Positions 9,357 to 17,812 of a stretch of 64,000 nucleotides of DNA are shown piece after piece. Both the position numbers and the translations under genes were made by a program. Each line of letters starts with the position of its first letter. Position 1 is the first letter of the stretch. This DNA is from Pseudophaeobacter leonis (lineage in GTDB: Bacteria > Pseudomonadota > Alphaproteobacteria > Rhodobacterales > Rhodobacteraceae), in the NCBI RefSeq assembly GCF_002087335.1, contig NZ_MWVJ01000001.1, positions 62,001 to 126,000 of the forward strand. The letters are read 5' to 3'. Below the pieces are notes generated by a model. That model made no database searches and had not been told where the DNA came from. It saw only the letters and a program-made list of their open reading frames with translations.

Positions 9357-10238
9357 CTAGCTGTCGCGGGCAATAACGAAACGCGCCGCTTCCTTCAAGT
9401 TTTCTGCCTGATCCCCGTAGGGCGCCAGCGCAGAACAGGCCGCGTCACACAGATCGCTTGCGCGTTGTTTGGCCGCCTGCAGGCCAAGCAGCGAGACAAA
9501 GGTCGCTTTGCCCGCCTCAGAGTCCTTGCGCAGGGCTTTGCCCATCTTGTCCGCGTCCCCTTCGATATCCAAGATGTCGTCGGCGATCTGAAAGGCAAGG
9601 CCAAGGGCGGTTGCGTATTGTCGCAGCGGCGCAGAATCCGCCCCGGCCAAAACTGCGCCAGACGTCGCAGACCATGCGATCAGGCACCCGGTTTTGCGGG
9701 CCTGCAGCCGGGTGATTTCAGCAAGGGTCAGGGGCGTGGTGGCGGTTTCGGCCGCGATATCCAGCATCTGTCCCTGGACCATGCCATCCTTGCCCGCCGA
9801 CTGCGCCAGATCCCGGATCAGTACCAGCGCATTTGGCCCCAGGTCTGGCGAGGCCAGCAGCTCAAAGCCAAAGCTTTGCAGACTGTCGCCGGCCAGCACT
9901 GCCATGGCCTCATCCCATTTGCGGTGCAGGGTGGGTTGTCCCCGTCGCAGATCGTCATCGTCCATGCAGGGCAGATCGTCATGCACCAGTGAATAGGCGT
10001 GCAGGCATTCGATCGCGAGGGCCGCATCCAGCGCCGGAGCCTGGGCGACACCGTGCAGGCGGGCACTTTCCAGCACCAGAAACCCGCGCAGCATCTTGCC
10101 GCCTCGAACCGCATAGCGCATCGCCTGATGCAGGGTGTCTTCGCCGGCCAGGCGCAGATCCAGATGGGCAGAAATCAGCCTTTGGGTTTGCTGCAAGGCA
10201 GCAGCGAATCCGAGGCCCGAGGCATCCAGCGCAGTCAT
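9357..10238 (-). CDS. ispA: Polyprenyl synthetase, farnesyl/geranyl diphosphate synthase
   Basis: Trans-prenyltransferase of 293 residues condensing isopentenyl diphosphate with allylic diphosphates. The first aspartate-rich motif is 'VHDDLPCMDDDD' (FARM region) followed by 'LRRGQPTLH'; the second is 'ADDILDIEGD'. The ATG at 10238 lies 4 bp after the xseB stop and gives the expected N-terminus; a longer reading frame would overlap xseB. Its place between xseB and dxs supports the IspA assignment and an operon. The residues upstream of FARM favour a short-chain (C15) product, which is inference. Confidence 0.93.
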   Translation of the reverse strand: MTALDASGLGFAAALQQTQRLISAHLDLRLAGEDTLHQAMRYAVRGGKMLRGFLVLESARLHGVAQAPALDAALAIECLHAYSLVHDDLPCMDDDDLRRGQPTLHRKWDEAMAVLAGDSLQSFGFELLASPDLGPNALVLIRDLAQSAGKDGMVQGQMLDIAAETATTPLTLAEITRLQARKTGCLIAWSATSGAVLAGADSAPLRQYATALGLAFQIADDILDIEGDADKMGKALRKDSEAGKATFVSLLGLQAAKQRASDLCDAACSALAPYGDQAENLKEAARFVIARDS

Positions 10239-10242
10239 GGTC

Positions 10243-10494
10243 TCAGCCTGCGTCCAACCCCTGGGTGCCGGTCGGGGTGCCGCTGGCATCCAGCGTGATG
10301 GCGGCGACTTTTTCTTCGGCGCGCTTCAGCTCGTCTTCGCAGCGCTTTTTCAGCTCGGCGCCGCGTTCATACAGCGCGATTGAGGCATCCAGAGCCACAT
10401 CGCCACGCTCAAGCTGGCCAACAACGGTCTCCAGCTCACGCATTGCCTGTTCAAAGCTCATGTCTTTTACGGAGGGGGCGGTGGTCTCACTCAT
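10243..10494 (-). CDS. xseB: Exodeoxyribonuclease VII small subunit
   Basis: Protein of 83 residues with the conserved core 'SFEQAMRELETVVGQLERGDVAL' region (here split across residues 13-36) and a helical 'ALYERGAELKKRCEDEL'. It is the small subunit of the ATP-independent single-strand exonuclease VII and needs XseA, which is not in the window. Start overlaps the deacetylase stop (ATGA at 10491-10494) and ispA follows after 4 bp, so translation is probably coupled along the operon. Confidence 0.93.
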   Translation of the reverse strand: MSETTAPSVKDMSFEQAMRELETVVGQLERGDVALDASIALYERGAELKKRCEDELKRAEEKVAAITLDASGTPTGTQGLDAG

Positions 10495-11417
10495 GATGCT
10501 GCCTTTATCAATTCTTCCACATGCGCGCGGCTGGCCTGCGCAAGGGCGTTCAGATCATATCCGCCTTCCAAAGTCGAGACGATACGCCCCTCACAAAGCT
10601 CAGCCGCCAGCGCGCAGAGTTCCGCCGTCAGCCAGGCAAAATCAGCGGTGCTCCAGTTGAGGCTGGCAAGGGGGTCGTCCTGATGCGCGTCAAAGCCGGC
10701 CGAGATGATGATCAGCTCTGGTTTGAAGGCGCGCAAGCGCGGAAAGGCCTGCGTGGTATAGGCCGCGCGCATCTGGTCGCCGCCGGAGTCTGGCGGCAGC
10801 GGCATGTTGAGGATCTGGCCGTGACTGCCGTCTTCCTCCACCCGGCCAGAGCCCGGCCAGAGCGGCATTTGCTGGCTGGTGATGAACAGGGCGCGTGGTT
10901 CGGCCCACAAAAGGTCCTGGGTGCCATTGCCGTGATGCACATCAAAATCCACCACCGCGACCCGTTTCAGCCCGTGGTGGTCCAGCGCATGTTTGGCGGC
11001 CAGGGCGGCATTGCCAAAAAAGCAAAAGCCCATGGCGGTCTCTGTCTCGGCGTGGTGCCCCGGCGGGCGAATGGCGGCAAAGGCGTTTTGCACCTCGCCA
11101 CCCAGCACCATATCCACCGCGCGCACCGCAGCCCCTGCGCCGCGAAAGGCGGCCTCGAGTGAGCCCGGTGACATAAAGGTGTCGCCATCAATCTGGGCAT
11201 AGCCTTCGCTCGGGTTGGCCGCGCGCAATGTGTGCAGGTGGCTGGCGGGGTGAATGCGCAGGATATCATCCTCGGCCGCCAGAGGTGCTGTGACCCGCTT
11301 TAGATCAAGGGTTTCCAGCGCGTGCAGCACATGTTCAAGACGCGCCACCCGCTCGGGATGGCCTTCGGGGGTTTGGTGCAGCAGACAGTCGGCATGGGTG
11401 ATCAGGGCAGTGGTCAT
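10491..11417 (-). CDS. Histone deacetylase-family amidohydrolase
   Basis: Zinc-dependent deacetylase-fold protein of 308 residues (class II HDAC/acetylpolyamine amidohydrolase type). The histidine pair appears in 'RPPGHHAETETAMGFCFF' and the zinc-binding region in 'VDFDVHHGNGTQDLLW'; a further metal-site Asp is in 'ISAGFDAHQDDPL'. The start at 11417 (MTTALITHAD) gives the canonical beginning. It is first in an overlapping run with xseB-ispA-dxs. The natural substrate, acetylated polyamine, acetoin-related compound or protein, cannot be told from sequence. Confidence 0.88.
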   Translation of the reverse strand: MTTALITHADCLLHQTPEGHPERVARLEHVLHALETLDLKRVTAPLAAEDDILRIHPASHLHTLRAANPSEGYAQIDGDTFMSPGSLEAAFRGAGAAVRAVDMVLGGEVQNAFAAIRPPGHHAETETAMGFCFFGNAALAAKHALDHHGLKRVAVVDFDVHHGNGTQDLLWAEPRALFITSQQMPLWPGSGRVEEDGSHGQILNMPLPPDSGGDQMRAAYTTQAFPRLRAFKPELIIISAGFDAHQDDPLASLNWSTADFAWLTAELCALAAELCEGRIVSTLEGGYDLNALAQASRAHVEELIKAAS

Positions 11418-11644
11418 TCGGCAAGTCCTGTTATCTAGGCTCAAAAGAGGCTGGAGTTGACGGCAAGGCGGTGGAGCAAAGGGTCTTGTTCATTTTTGCA
11501 CCCCGCAGCGAAGGGGCGCTGGTTGATGGAAGAGACGTGTCGAAGCTGCCAGAGGGCAGCCAGCGTGGCCCGGCAAACCTATCATATGCCCGAACTGCCA
11601 ACTTGCCTAACTGCCTGCAGAAACTTTCGAGCCTCCCTTTGGTC

Positions 11645-12346
11645 TTAGTCGGGCGCCAGCATGTAGCCAGCTCCGCGCACCGTCTGCAGGTATGGCTGCT
11701 GTTTGGGATTGGGCTCAATCTTGCGCCGCAGCCGGGTGATTTGCACGTCGACTGCCCGCTCCTGGGCCTGCCCCCGGTCGCGGCCAAGGTCTTCGACCAG
11801 TTTGCTGCGGCTGACAGGCTCGCCGGTGCAGGACGAAAAGATCTTCATCAGCTGGCTTTCGGTTCCGGTGAGCCGGACCAGCTCGTCGCCCTGCCACATC
11901 TCACCGCGTTCGATGTCGTAGCGGATTTGCCCCAGATGCAGCACCTTGGGGGCGCTGTCCTGGGCCGAGGTATCTGGAACCCGCCGCAGGATCGCATTGA
12001 CGCGCAGCAACAACTCCTTGGGCTCAAACGGCTTTGGCAGATAGTCATCGGCGCCCGCCTCAAAGCCGGTGATCCGGTCTTAGGTGTCGCCCTTGACGGT
12101 GAGCAGCAGGATTGGAGTGGTCATGGTTTCGCGCAGCGATTTTGTCAGCGAGAAGCCATCTTCCCCCGGCATCATCACATCCATGATGATAAGGTCGAAA
12201 TCGAGCCCGGCAAGAACACGTCGCGCATGCGCCGCATCGCGGGCCGCTGTGACCAGAAATCCAGCCCGCATCAGGAATTTCTTGAGCAAGCCGCGAATAC
12301 GCTCATCGTCGTCGATGATCAAAAGATGCGAGTCAAATGTGCTCAT
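11645..12346 (-). pseudogene. petR: PetR-like OmpR-family response regulator with in-frame stop
   Basis: Response regulator of 233 codons interrupted by an in-frame TAA at 12080-12082 (codon 89). Before the stop: receiver domain with 'LLIIDDDERIRGLL' and phosphoacceptor strand 'LIIMDVMMPGEDGFSL'. After it, in the same frame: 'DYLPKPFEPKELLLRV' and an OmpR-type winged helix ending 'VRGAGYMLAPD'. The family usually reads GETED at the stop, so a GAA-to-TAA change is likely; neighbouring residues (TVKGDT) also look altered. It overlaps petP by 4 bp. In Rhodobacter capsulatus petR lies upstream of the bc1 genes and is needed for respiratory and photosynthetic growth, so true loss would be surprising; petABC lies at 24 kb here. 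Confidence 0.85.
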
Positions 12347-12879
12347 GATCCTGTTTCCCGCAAGTTGATGTAGGCCCGACGCATATCCGCATCCATCATC
12401 GCCTCCAAAACCTTTCTAAACCCCTGTACCGCCTCGGGGCCTGCGTCTTTGTAGGCGGCGCGCATCCGGGCGCGCTGGGCGTCCGAGAGCCTTGCCTCAA
12501 GAGCCTTACCAGCCTCGGTAAGATGGAGATGACGTTCGCGCTTGTCTGCGACACCCACGCGGCTTTCTACCAGGCCATCGCTGATCAGGGTCCGCAGCAC
12601 ACGGTTCAGCGATTGTTTGGTCACGCCCAGAATGGTCAGCATGTTGTTTACGGTGGTGCCAGGCGCGCGGTTGATAAAGTGGATCGCGCGGTGATGGGCA
12701 CGTCCGTAGGACAGGTCTGCCAAAATGCGGTCCGGATCGGCGGTAAATCCGCGGTAGGCAAAGAACATAGCCTCGATACCCTGACGCAGCTGCTCATCGG
12801 TTAAAAAGAGCAGGCTTTCTCCGCCAAACCCCTGGCTTGACCGTCCTGTTGACCGCCCGTTTGAGCCACCCTCTGGCAT
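12343..12879 (-). CDS. petP: PetP-like MarR-family transcriptional regulator
   Basis: MarR-type winged-helix protein of 178 residues: helices about 30-60, recognition region 'LTILGVTKQSLNRVLRTLISDGLV' and wing 'ADKRERHLHLTEAGK'. The start at 12879 follows a strong 'aggggagag' ribosome binding site. It is translationally coupled to petR (4-bp overlap), the same order as petPR in Rhodobacter capsulatus, which is why I use that name. An inverted repeat at 12924-12942, 45 bp upstream, is a candidate autoregulatory site. The N-terminus (about 20 residues, Ser/Gly-rich) is probably disordered. Confidence 0.83.
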   Translation of the reverse strand: MPEGGSNGRSTGRSSQGFGGESLLFLTDEQLRQGIEAMFFAYRGFTADPDRILADLSYGRAHHRAIHFINRAPGTTVNNMLTILGVTKQSLNRVLRTLISDGLVESRVGVADKRERHLHLTEAGKALEARLSDAQRARMRAAYKDAGPEAVQGFRKVLEAMMDADMRRAYINLRETGS

Positions 12880-12923
12880 GGTGCTCTCCCCTCTTACTCG
12901 CCTCAGTCCCTGTGGTCGAGTTT

Positions 12924-12942
12924 ATGTCAGCTATATTGACAT
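12924..12942. promoter_or_regulatory. Inverted repeat in petP/ilvE divergent region
   Basis: ATGTCA, 7-nt spacer, TGACAT. On the + strand the right arm forms a TTGACA -35-like hexamer (12936-12941) followed 17 bp later by TATCGA, a weak -10, reading toward ilvE. The arrangement suits a MarR-type dimer site overlapping a promoter. Function is inferred from position. Confidence 0.45.
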
Positions 12943-13052
12943 TCCAAGGGTGAAGATGTATCGAATCGCAGCTTTGGCGCAAGAATATGTCCGTTTCGGT
13001 CATTTGTTGCGCAACTTTTGGAAATATTGACCTGCTTTGAGGAGGCTGTGGC

Positions 13053-13919
13053 ATGGCTGGATATGATGATCGTGACGGTGTGATCTGGATGGACGGAGAA
13101 CTGGTCGAGTGGCGGGACGCCAAGGTGGACGTCCTGACGCACGCGATGCACTATGCCTCTTCGGTCTTTGAGGGGGAACGCGCCTATAACGGCAAGATCT
13201 TCAAAAGCCGCGAACATTCCGTGCGTCCGCTCGCCAGCGCCGCTGCGCTGGACATGCCAATGCCCTATTCGGTGGATGATATCGAGGCCGCTAAAGAAGA
13301 GACCCTGAAGGCAAGCGGTCTGACAGATGCCTATGTACGGGCGCTGGTCTGGCGTGGCTCGGGCGAGGACATGGGGGTCGCGTCAGCGAAGAACCCTGTG
13401 CGGATGGCCATCGCGGTCTGGGGCTGGGGGGCCTACTACGGCGATGCCAAGATGCAGGGCGCCAAGCTGGACATTGCCGAATACAAACGGCCCAGCCCCG
13501 AGACCATCCCGGTGCACGCCAAGGCCGCCGGTCTCTACATGATCTGCACCATCTCCAAACACAAGGCCGAGGCCAAGGGCTGCTCGGATGCCTTGTTCCT
13601 GGACTATCGCGGCTACGTGGCCGAGGCGACCGGCGCCAATATCTTCTTTGTGAAAGACGGCGAAGTGCACACGCCGCTGCCCGACTGCTTCCTCAACGGG
13701 ATTACCCGTCAGACCGTGATTGCGATGCTCAAGGACAAGGGCATCACCGTGCACGAACGCCGCATCTTGCCAGAAGAGATGGAAGGCTTTGAACAGTGCT
13801 GGCTGACCGGTACCGCTGCCGAGGTGACGCCTGTAGGTGAGATCGGTCCCTATAAATTTGAGGTGGGCCAGATGACCCGCGACATCGCTGCCGAATACGA
13901 GGCGTTGGTGCGCAGCTGA
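13053..13919 (+). CDS. ilvE: Branched-chain amino acid aminotransferase
   Basis: PLP fold-type IV transaminase of 288 residues, transferring amino groups between glutamate and the 2-oxo acids of Leu, Ile and Val. The PLP lysine is in 'CTISKHKAEAKG' and the phosphate-binding/product region in 'LDYRGYVAEATGANIFFV' and 'LTGTAAEVTPV'. Start follows 'gaggaggctgtggc'. The segment 'REHSVRPLASA' (residues 53-63) departs from the family pattern HSxRL: Val57 and Pro59 stand where Glu and Leu are usual, possibly sequence errors. Followed by a strong terminator. Confidence 0.93.
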   Translation: MAGYDDRDGVIWMDGELVEWRDAKVDVLTHAMHYASSVFEGERAYNGKIFKSREHSVRPLASAAALDMPMPYSVDDIEAAKEETLKASGLTDAYVRALVWRGSGEDMGVASAKNPVRMAIAVWGWGAYYGDAKMQGAKLDIAEYKRPSPETIPVHAKAAGLYMICTISKHKAEAKGCSDALFLDYRGYVAEATGANIFFVKDGEVHTPLPDCFLNGITRQTVIAMLKDKGITVHERRILPEEMEGFEQCWLTGTAAEVTPVGEIGPYKFEVGQMTRDIAAEYEALVRS

Positions 13920-13941
13920 GACGGCTTTCCCTGTTAAATTG

Positions 13942-13973
13942 AAAAAGCGCGGAAGATGCCTTCCGCGCTTTTT
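13942..13973 (+). terminator. Rho-independent terminator after ilvE
   Basis: Perfect 13-bp stem AAAAAGCGCGGAA / TTCCGCGCTTTTT with a 6-nt loop, ending in a T-run. It sits 22 bp after the ilvE stop and can work in both directions because of the flanking A- and T-runs. Confidence 0.92.
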
Positions 13974-14008
13974 CTCTATGAGCACCAGAGGTGCGGTTGG
14001 GGATCGCC

Positions 14009-14060
14009 GCGCTTTCATCTTGCTACAAATACCTCGGAGCGCGAGGCAGAGCCTCGCAAA
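14009..14060 (-). repeat. Intergenic hairpin-core repeat, copy 1
   Basis: On the minus strand a GC-rich hairpin (GCGAGGC, TCT, GCCTCGC; + strand 14041-14057) is followed by a core reading CCGAGGTATTT and GCAAGATGAAAG. The same hairpin-then-core layout occurs at 26901-26966. It lies between the convergent 3' ends of ilvE and ohr. Confidence 0.7.
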
Positions 14061-14076
14061 TGGCCTTGTTTGGGGC

Positions 14077-14505
14077 TCAGTTTACCTGAGTTGTGACCTC
14101 GACATTGCCGCGCACGGCATTTGAATAGGGGCAGATCTTGTGCCCGGCTTCTGCAATGCGCTCGGCCTCAGCCTTGTCGACGCCGGGCATGGTCACTGTC
14201 AGGGTCACAGCAAGTCCAAAGCCGCCTTCTGCCCGGGGGCCAATGCCAACACCGGCCTCTACCGAAACATCAGCCGGCACTTTGGCAAGGCTGGTGTCCT
14301 GTGTCGTGGCAAACTGCATGGCGCCGATATAGCAGGCGGCATATCCGGGGGCAAAAAGCTGTTCGGGGTTGCTGCCCTTACCGTCGCCGCCCATGGCGGG
14401 GGGCGTTGCCGGAACCACATCAAGTCCGGATTCTCCCACGACGGCACGGCCATTGCGGCCTCCGGTTGCAGTTCCTGTGGCGGGGGAGACGGGAGAAATG
14501 CTCAT
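14077..14505 (-). CDS. ohr: Organic hydroperoxide resistance protein, Ohr/OsmC family
   Basis: Thiol peroxidase of 142 residues that reduces organic and lipid hydroperoxides. The two reactive cysteines are visible in 'GYAACYIGAM' (peroxidatic) and 'KICPYSNAVRGN' (resolving). 'TGGRNGR' and 'GGDGKGSNPEQLFA' are family hallmarks. It is divergent from ohrR with two palindromic operator-like sites in the 120-bp intergenic region, the classical arrangement for peroxide-induced derepression. Confidence 0.94.
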   Translation of the reverse strand: MSISPVSPATGTATGGRNGRAVVGESGLDVVPATPPAMGGDGKGSNPEQLFAPGYAACYIGAMQFATTQDTSLAKVPADVSVEAGVGIGPRAEGGFGLAVTLTVTMPGVDKAEAERIAEAGHKICPYSNAVRGNVEVTTQVN

Positions 14506-14544
14506 CGGTGGATCCTCGTTTGGGTGGCAATTGGTGCCATTTAC

Positions 14545-14556
14545 ATCGTGCGCGAT
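14545..14556. promoter_or_regulatory. Candidate OhrR operator, site 1
   Basis: Imperfect palindrome ATCG-TGCG-CGAT in AT-rich flanks, between ohr and ohrR and close to the ohr start. It resembles site 2 at 14600-14613 (shared half-site ATCGTG and CGATTTA). Assigned from position and pairing. Confidence 0.6.
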
Positions 14557-14599
14557 TTAAATAGGCAAGGAAAAGACCTGTGGCAAGGGGTTGCGATTT

Positions 14600-14613
14600 A
14601 ATCGTGTGCGATT
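14600..14613. promoter_or_regulatory. Candidate OhrR operator, site 2
   Basis: Palindrome AATCG-TGTG-CGATT, 13 bp upstream of the ohrR start, so binding would also repress ohrR. Centre-to-centre distance to site 1 is about 56 bp. Confidence 0.6.
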
Positions 14614-14625
14614 TATTTTCACATC

Positions 14626-15063
14626 ATGCTTGATCGTGCCCTCTCTCTTGATGAATTGCTGTGCTTTGCGCTTTATTCCGCCAACAATGCGATGGGGCGG
14701 CTGTATCGTCCTATTCTGGCGCAGCACGGCCTGACCTACCCGCAATATCTGGTCCTGGTGGCGCTCTGGCAGCGTGACGGGCAAAAGGTGAATGATCTGG
14801 GGGCCGCGCTGACCCTCGAATCAAACACCCTGACGCCGCTACTCAAACGTATGGAGGCGGCTGAGCTTGTGCAGCGTCGTCGCAACCCCGAGGACGAACG
14901 CAGTGTGATCGTGAGCTTGACCGCAAAGGGTCGGGGCTTGCAGCAAGAGGCGGCAGGGATCTCTCGCTGTATTCTCGCGGCTGCGGGCGATGATGTTGCG
15001 GATCTTATCGATTTGCGGAGCAAGATCCAGCAGTTGGCGACACGGCTGAACGCCTCGGACTAA
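14626..15063 (+). CDS. ohrR: OhrR, MarR-family organic peroxide sensor
   Basis: MarR-type repressor of 145 residues. The N-terminal sensing cysteine is in 'LDELLCFALYSANNAMGRLY' (Cys13), the position characteristic of OhrR. The recognition helix region is 'LTLESNTLTPLLKRMEAAE' and the wing 'RNPEDERSVIVSLT'. Only the one N-terminal cysteine is clearly placed for sensing; a second is near residue 107 ('ISRCILAA'). Divergent from ohr, which it is expected to repress until its cysteine is oxidised. Confidence 0.92.
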   Translation: MLDRALSLDELLCFALYSANNAMGRLYRPILAQHGLTYPQYLVLVALWQRDGQKVNDLGAALTLESNTLTPLLKRMEAAELVQRRRNPEDERSVIVSLTAKGRGLQQEAAGISRCILAAAGDDVADLIDLRSKIQQLATRLNASD

Positions 15064-15091
15064 ATCACTCGCCGATTAGCGCCTGACCCAT

Positions 15092-16033
15092 TCAGCCGCC
15101 TTTTGGATCAGTGAGAGACCGTGCCTTGCCGCGCACCAGACCAAGGCGGCTTTCGCGCCAAATCACCAGGATATTCCCCAAAATCACCAGCGTCGCCCCG
15201 GCCAGCATCACAGCCGTCGGCAGTTCTGCGAACCAGATGTAGCCAATCGCAATGGCAAACAGCATCGAGACGTAGTCATAAGGCGCCAGCATTGAGGCCG
15301 GGGCAAAGCGATAGGAGGAGGTCACCAAAATCTGCGCCACACCGCCAACCAGACCGGCGCCAACCAAGAGGGTCAATTCCCGCAAATCCGGCACAACCCA
15401 GCCAAAGGGCAGGGTCAGCAGCGACAGCAGCGAGGCTGTGATGGAAAAGTAGAACACGATGGCGGCGGTATTTTCGGTCATCACCATGCGGCGAATGTGG
15501 ATCTGCACAAAGCCCCGCGCGATGGTGGCAGCAAGAATCAGCAAGACCCCCATAAAGGCGGTGCTGGACATATCAGCGCTGCCGGTTAGGCGGGGATAGA
15601 TCATGATCAAAACCCCCAGCAGACCAATACCCACAACCCTAATCCGCACCAGACGAATGCGCTCTCCCAGAAACACCGCTGCCAGAATCAGGGTAAAGAT
15701 CGGCGTGGCGCAGCCAATGGCCGTGACCTCGGGCAGCGGCAGCATGCCCAGCCCCATAAAGGTCATTGCCATAGCAGAAGTGCCAACCAAGCAGCGCCAG
15801 ACATGGTTCATGGGGCTTTGGGTTTTCAATCCGTGCTTCAGGTCGCCGCGAATCGCTAGCCAGACAACAATGACCGGGATGGCAAAGAACGACCGAAAGA
15901 ACACCGCTTCTCCGGCCGGTACTGTATCCGATACCGCTTTGATCAGTGCAGAAAGGGCCGTGAACAAGCCTATAGCCACCACCTTCAGGGCGATGGCCAG
16001 CATGGGTCGATGCGATGTTAACGGTTTTGCCAT
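15092..16033 (-). CDS. EamA-family (DMT) transporter
   Basis: Integral membrane protein of about 313 residues with ten predicted hydrophobic segments in two EamA repeats. The start at 16033 (MAKPLTSH) is chosen over 16102 because the latter adds a polar, arginine-rich stretch without family character. Such carriers export amino acids, metabolites or nucleotide sugars; nothing here defines the substrate. Its stop is 29 bp from the ohrR stop (convergent). Confidence 0.82.
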   Translation of the reverse strand: MAKPLTSHRPMLAIALKVVAIGLFTALSALIKAVSDTVPAGEAVFFRSFFAIPVIVVWLAIRGDLKHGLKTQSPMNHVWRCLVGTSAMAMTFMGLGMLPLPEVTAIGCATPIFTLILAAVFLGERIRLVRIRVVGIGLLGVLIMIYPRLTGSADMSSTAFMGVLLILAATIARGFVQIHIRRMVMTENTAAIVFYFSITASLLSLLTLPFGWVVPDLRELTLLVGAGLVGGVAQILVTSSYRFAPASMLAPYDYVSMLFAIAIGYIWFAELPTAVMLAGATLVILGNILVIWRESRLGLVRGKARSLTDPKGG

Positions 16034-16184
16034 GGCACGGACCCTGCGCCCCTGCAGCTCAAAGATCAATGGGTTGATTTCTGCGCGGCCACTGTCCCGC
16101 ATTCCGCTGAAATGCTATGAGGGCGCAGATGTAGGATGCCGCGCCCAGGGGTGCAGGCCAATGACCAGAGCCACAGCGCAGGTC

Positions 16185-17129
16185 TCAGGTCAAAAACCAT
16201 AGCAGCAGGGTGAGGCTGATAAAGGCGCAGCTGGTGGCCGTGAGCATTGCCAGGCTGGCGGCACCTTCCAGCCCCTGGCGCTGGGCAAGCACGGTATAGA
16301 TGCCAAACATCGGCATCGCCGCTGACAGAATCAGGGCGCTGTGCAGTGCGGGGCTAAGGCTGATCAGCCCGAATGCGAGCAAACCAGCTGCCGCCAGGGC
16401 CACCAGCGCGGGGTGCAGCAGCAGCTTGGTTGCGCTGATCTGCGCCGCCAGTGAGCGGTTGCCATGCAGCGGCAGCCCCACCAGCGAGCCGCCAATCACC
16501 AAAAGCGAAACCGCCCCGGCCGAAGCCGCCAACATATCGACAAAGCGCAGGAAGGGTCCGGGCAGCGACAGGCCGGTGAGCGACACCAATATCCCCAGAG
16601 CCAGACCGATTAACATCGGCATCTTGGCCAGATCCAGCAGGATACGTCCCAGACGCGGCAGCAAGGGCAGGCCGGGGCCACGGCCTGCCAGCTCGACCAG
16701 CAACAGGCAAATCGGGATCAGGAGCAGGTTCTCTACCAGCAGGTTCAGCGCCAGAATGACGCCGGCCAGATCGGGAAAGGCCAGCAGCATCACCGGGTAG
16801 CCGATAAAGCCGTTGTTGGGACAGGTCGACCCCATCACCCCAAGGGCGCGCCGCTGCGGGTCGGTGCCGCGCAGGGTGAAAAACAGATAAGACAGGATAA
16901 TCGTCGCCAGCCCGCCCAGCGCATAGGCCGAGACATAACCGGGCTGGAATACCTGCGCCGGACTGCGCGAGGCCAGTGCAGAAAAGATCAGCGCGGGCAG
17001 CGCAATATTCAGCACATAGCGGCCCAGAACGCGCATGTCGGCGGCGGTGAACCAGCCTTTCCAGACCACAAAATATCCCAGCGCCATGGCAGCATAGATG
17101 GGAAAGGTAATGCCCAGAATGGCAATCAT
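16185..17129 (-). CDS. AEC-family (auxin efflux carrier-like) transporter
   Basis: Membrane protein of 314 residues with about ten hydrophobic helices, the 'CPNNGFIGYPVML' segment typical of bacterial AEC permeases, and a central charged loop. Members carry dicarboxylates or unknown organic anions. Its start overlaps the stop of the HD-domain gene by 4 bp (ATGA), so the HD gene, this one and aroC form an overlapping minus-strand run aroC-HD-AEC. Substrate unknown. Confidence 0.83.
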   Translation of the reverse strand: MIAILGITFPIYAAMALGYFVVWKGWFTAADMRVLGRYVLNIALPALIFSALASRSPAQVFQPGYVSAYALGGLATIILSYLFFTLRGTDPQRRALGVMGSTCPNNGFIGYPVMLLAFPDLAGVILALNLLVENLLLIPICLLLVELAGRGPGLPLLPRLGRILLDLAKMPMLIGLALGILVSLTGLSLPGPFLRFVDMLAASAGAVSLLVIGGSLVGLPLHGNRSLAAQISATKLLLHPALVALAAAGLLAFGLISLSPALHSALILSAAMPMFGIYTVLAQRQGLEGAASLAMLTATSCAFISLTLLLWFLT

Positions 17130-17812
17130 TTCAACAGATCAGCCCAGTGGTCCGGCAGGTCGGTATCCATTTCCTTGGCCAGTTGCCGCAGATAGGCCAG
17201 CATCAGGCGGGCGCGTTTACGCGCAATCGAGCGGCCTTTGTCGGTGGCCATATCACCGGGCAGCTTCAAAAGCTTCAGATGCCAGTGATCAATGGACCAG
17301 ACCTGATCATCCAGCGGCCGGTTGGCGGCAAAGGGATCATCAGGATCACACAGGGGCCGGTCAATCGTCCCCGCAACCATAAAGGTGCGCGCAATGCCAA
17401 CAGCGCCCAGCGCATCCAGCCGGTCGGCATCGCGCAAAATCAAGGCTTCAAGGCTGTTTGCGGGCAGCCCTGCGGAAAAACTATGGGCCTCGATCACGTG
17501 TTGGGCGGCGGTGATTTCTGCCGCGCTATAGCCCAGATCCCAAAGAATAGGCTCTGATTTATCTGCCGACAGCCGCGAGGCTGTCTCGCGCTCGGGGTGG
17601 TCCTTGGGCAGGTTGACCAGATCATGCAGATAGGCACCGGCGATCAGAACCCGCAGGTTGGCGCGGGATGCATCTGCCTTGTTTTCATCGCGGGCAATAC
17701 GATGGGCATTGGCCCAGACCCGGTCTAGATGCGCGATGTCATGCGCCGGATCCTGCAACATCTGCTCTTTGGCGACGCGGCGCAGTTGCGACTGAAGCTG
17801 GTTCAGGCTCAT
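17126..17812 (-). CDS. HD-domain phosphohydrolase
   Basis: Protein of 228 residues of the HD superfamily. Metal-binding motifs: '[17 protein letters not shown]' near residue 23 and the HD pair in '[10 protein letters not shown]' near residue 60, with a following '[12 protein letters not shown]' and '[13 protein letters not shown]'. These are the expected ligands for a YedJ/YpgQ-like nucleotide or phosphate hydrolase. Overlaps aroC stop-to-start by 4 bp upstream and the AEC gene by 4 bp downstream. Substrate unknown. Confidence 0.85.
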   Translation of the reverse strand: MSLNQLQSQLRRVAKEQMLQDPAHDIAHLDRVWANAHRIARDENKADASRANLRVLIAGAYLHDLVNLPKDHPERETASRLSADKSEPILWDLGYSAAEITAAQHVIEAHSFSAGLPANSLEALILRDADRLDALGAVGIARTFMVAGTIDRPLCDPDDPFAANRPLDDQVWSIDHWHLKLLKLPGDMATDKGRSIARKRARLMLAYLRQLAKEMDTDLPDHWADLLK

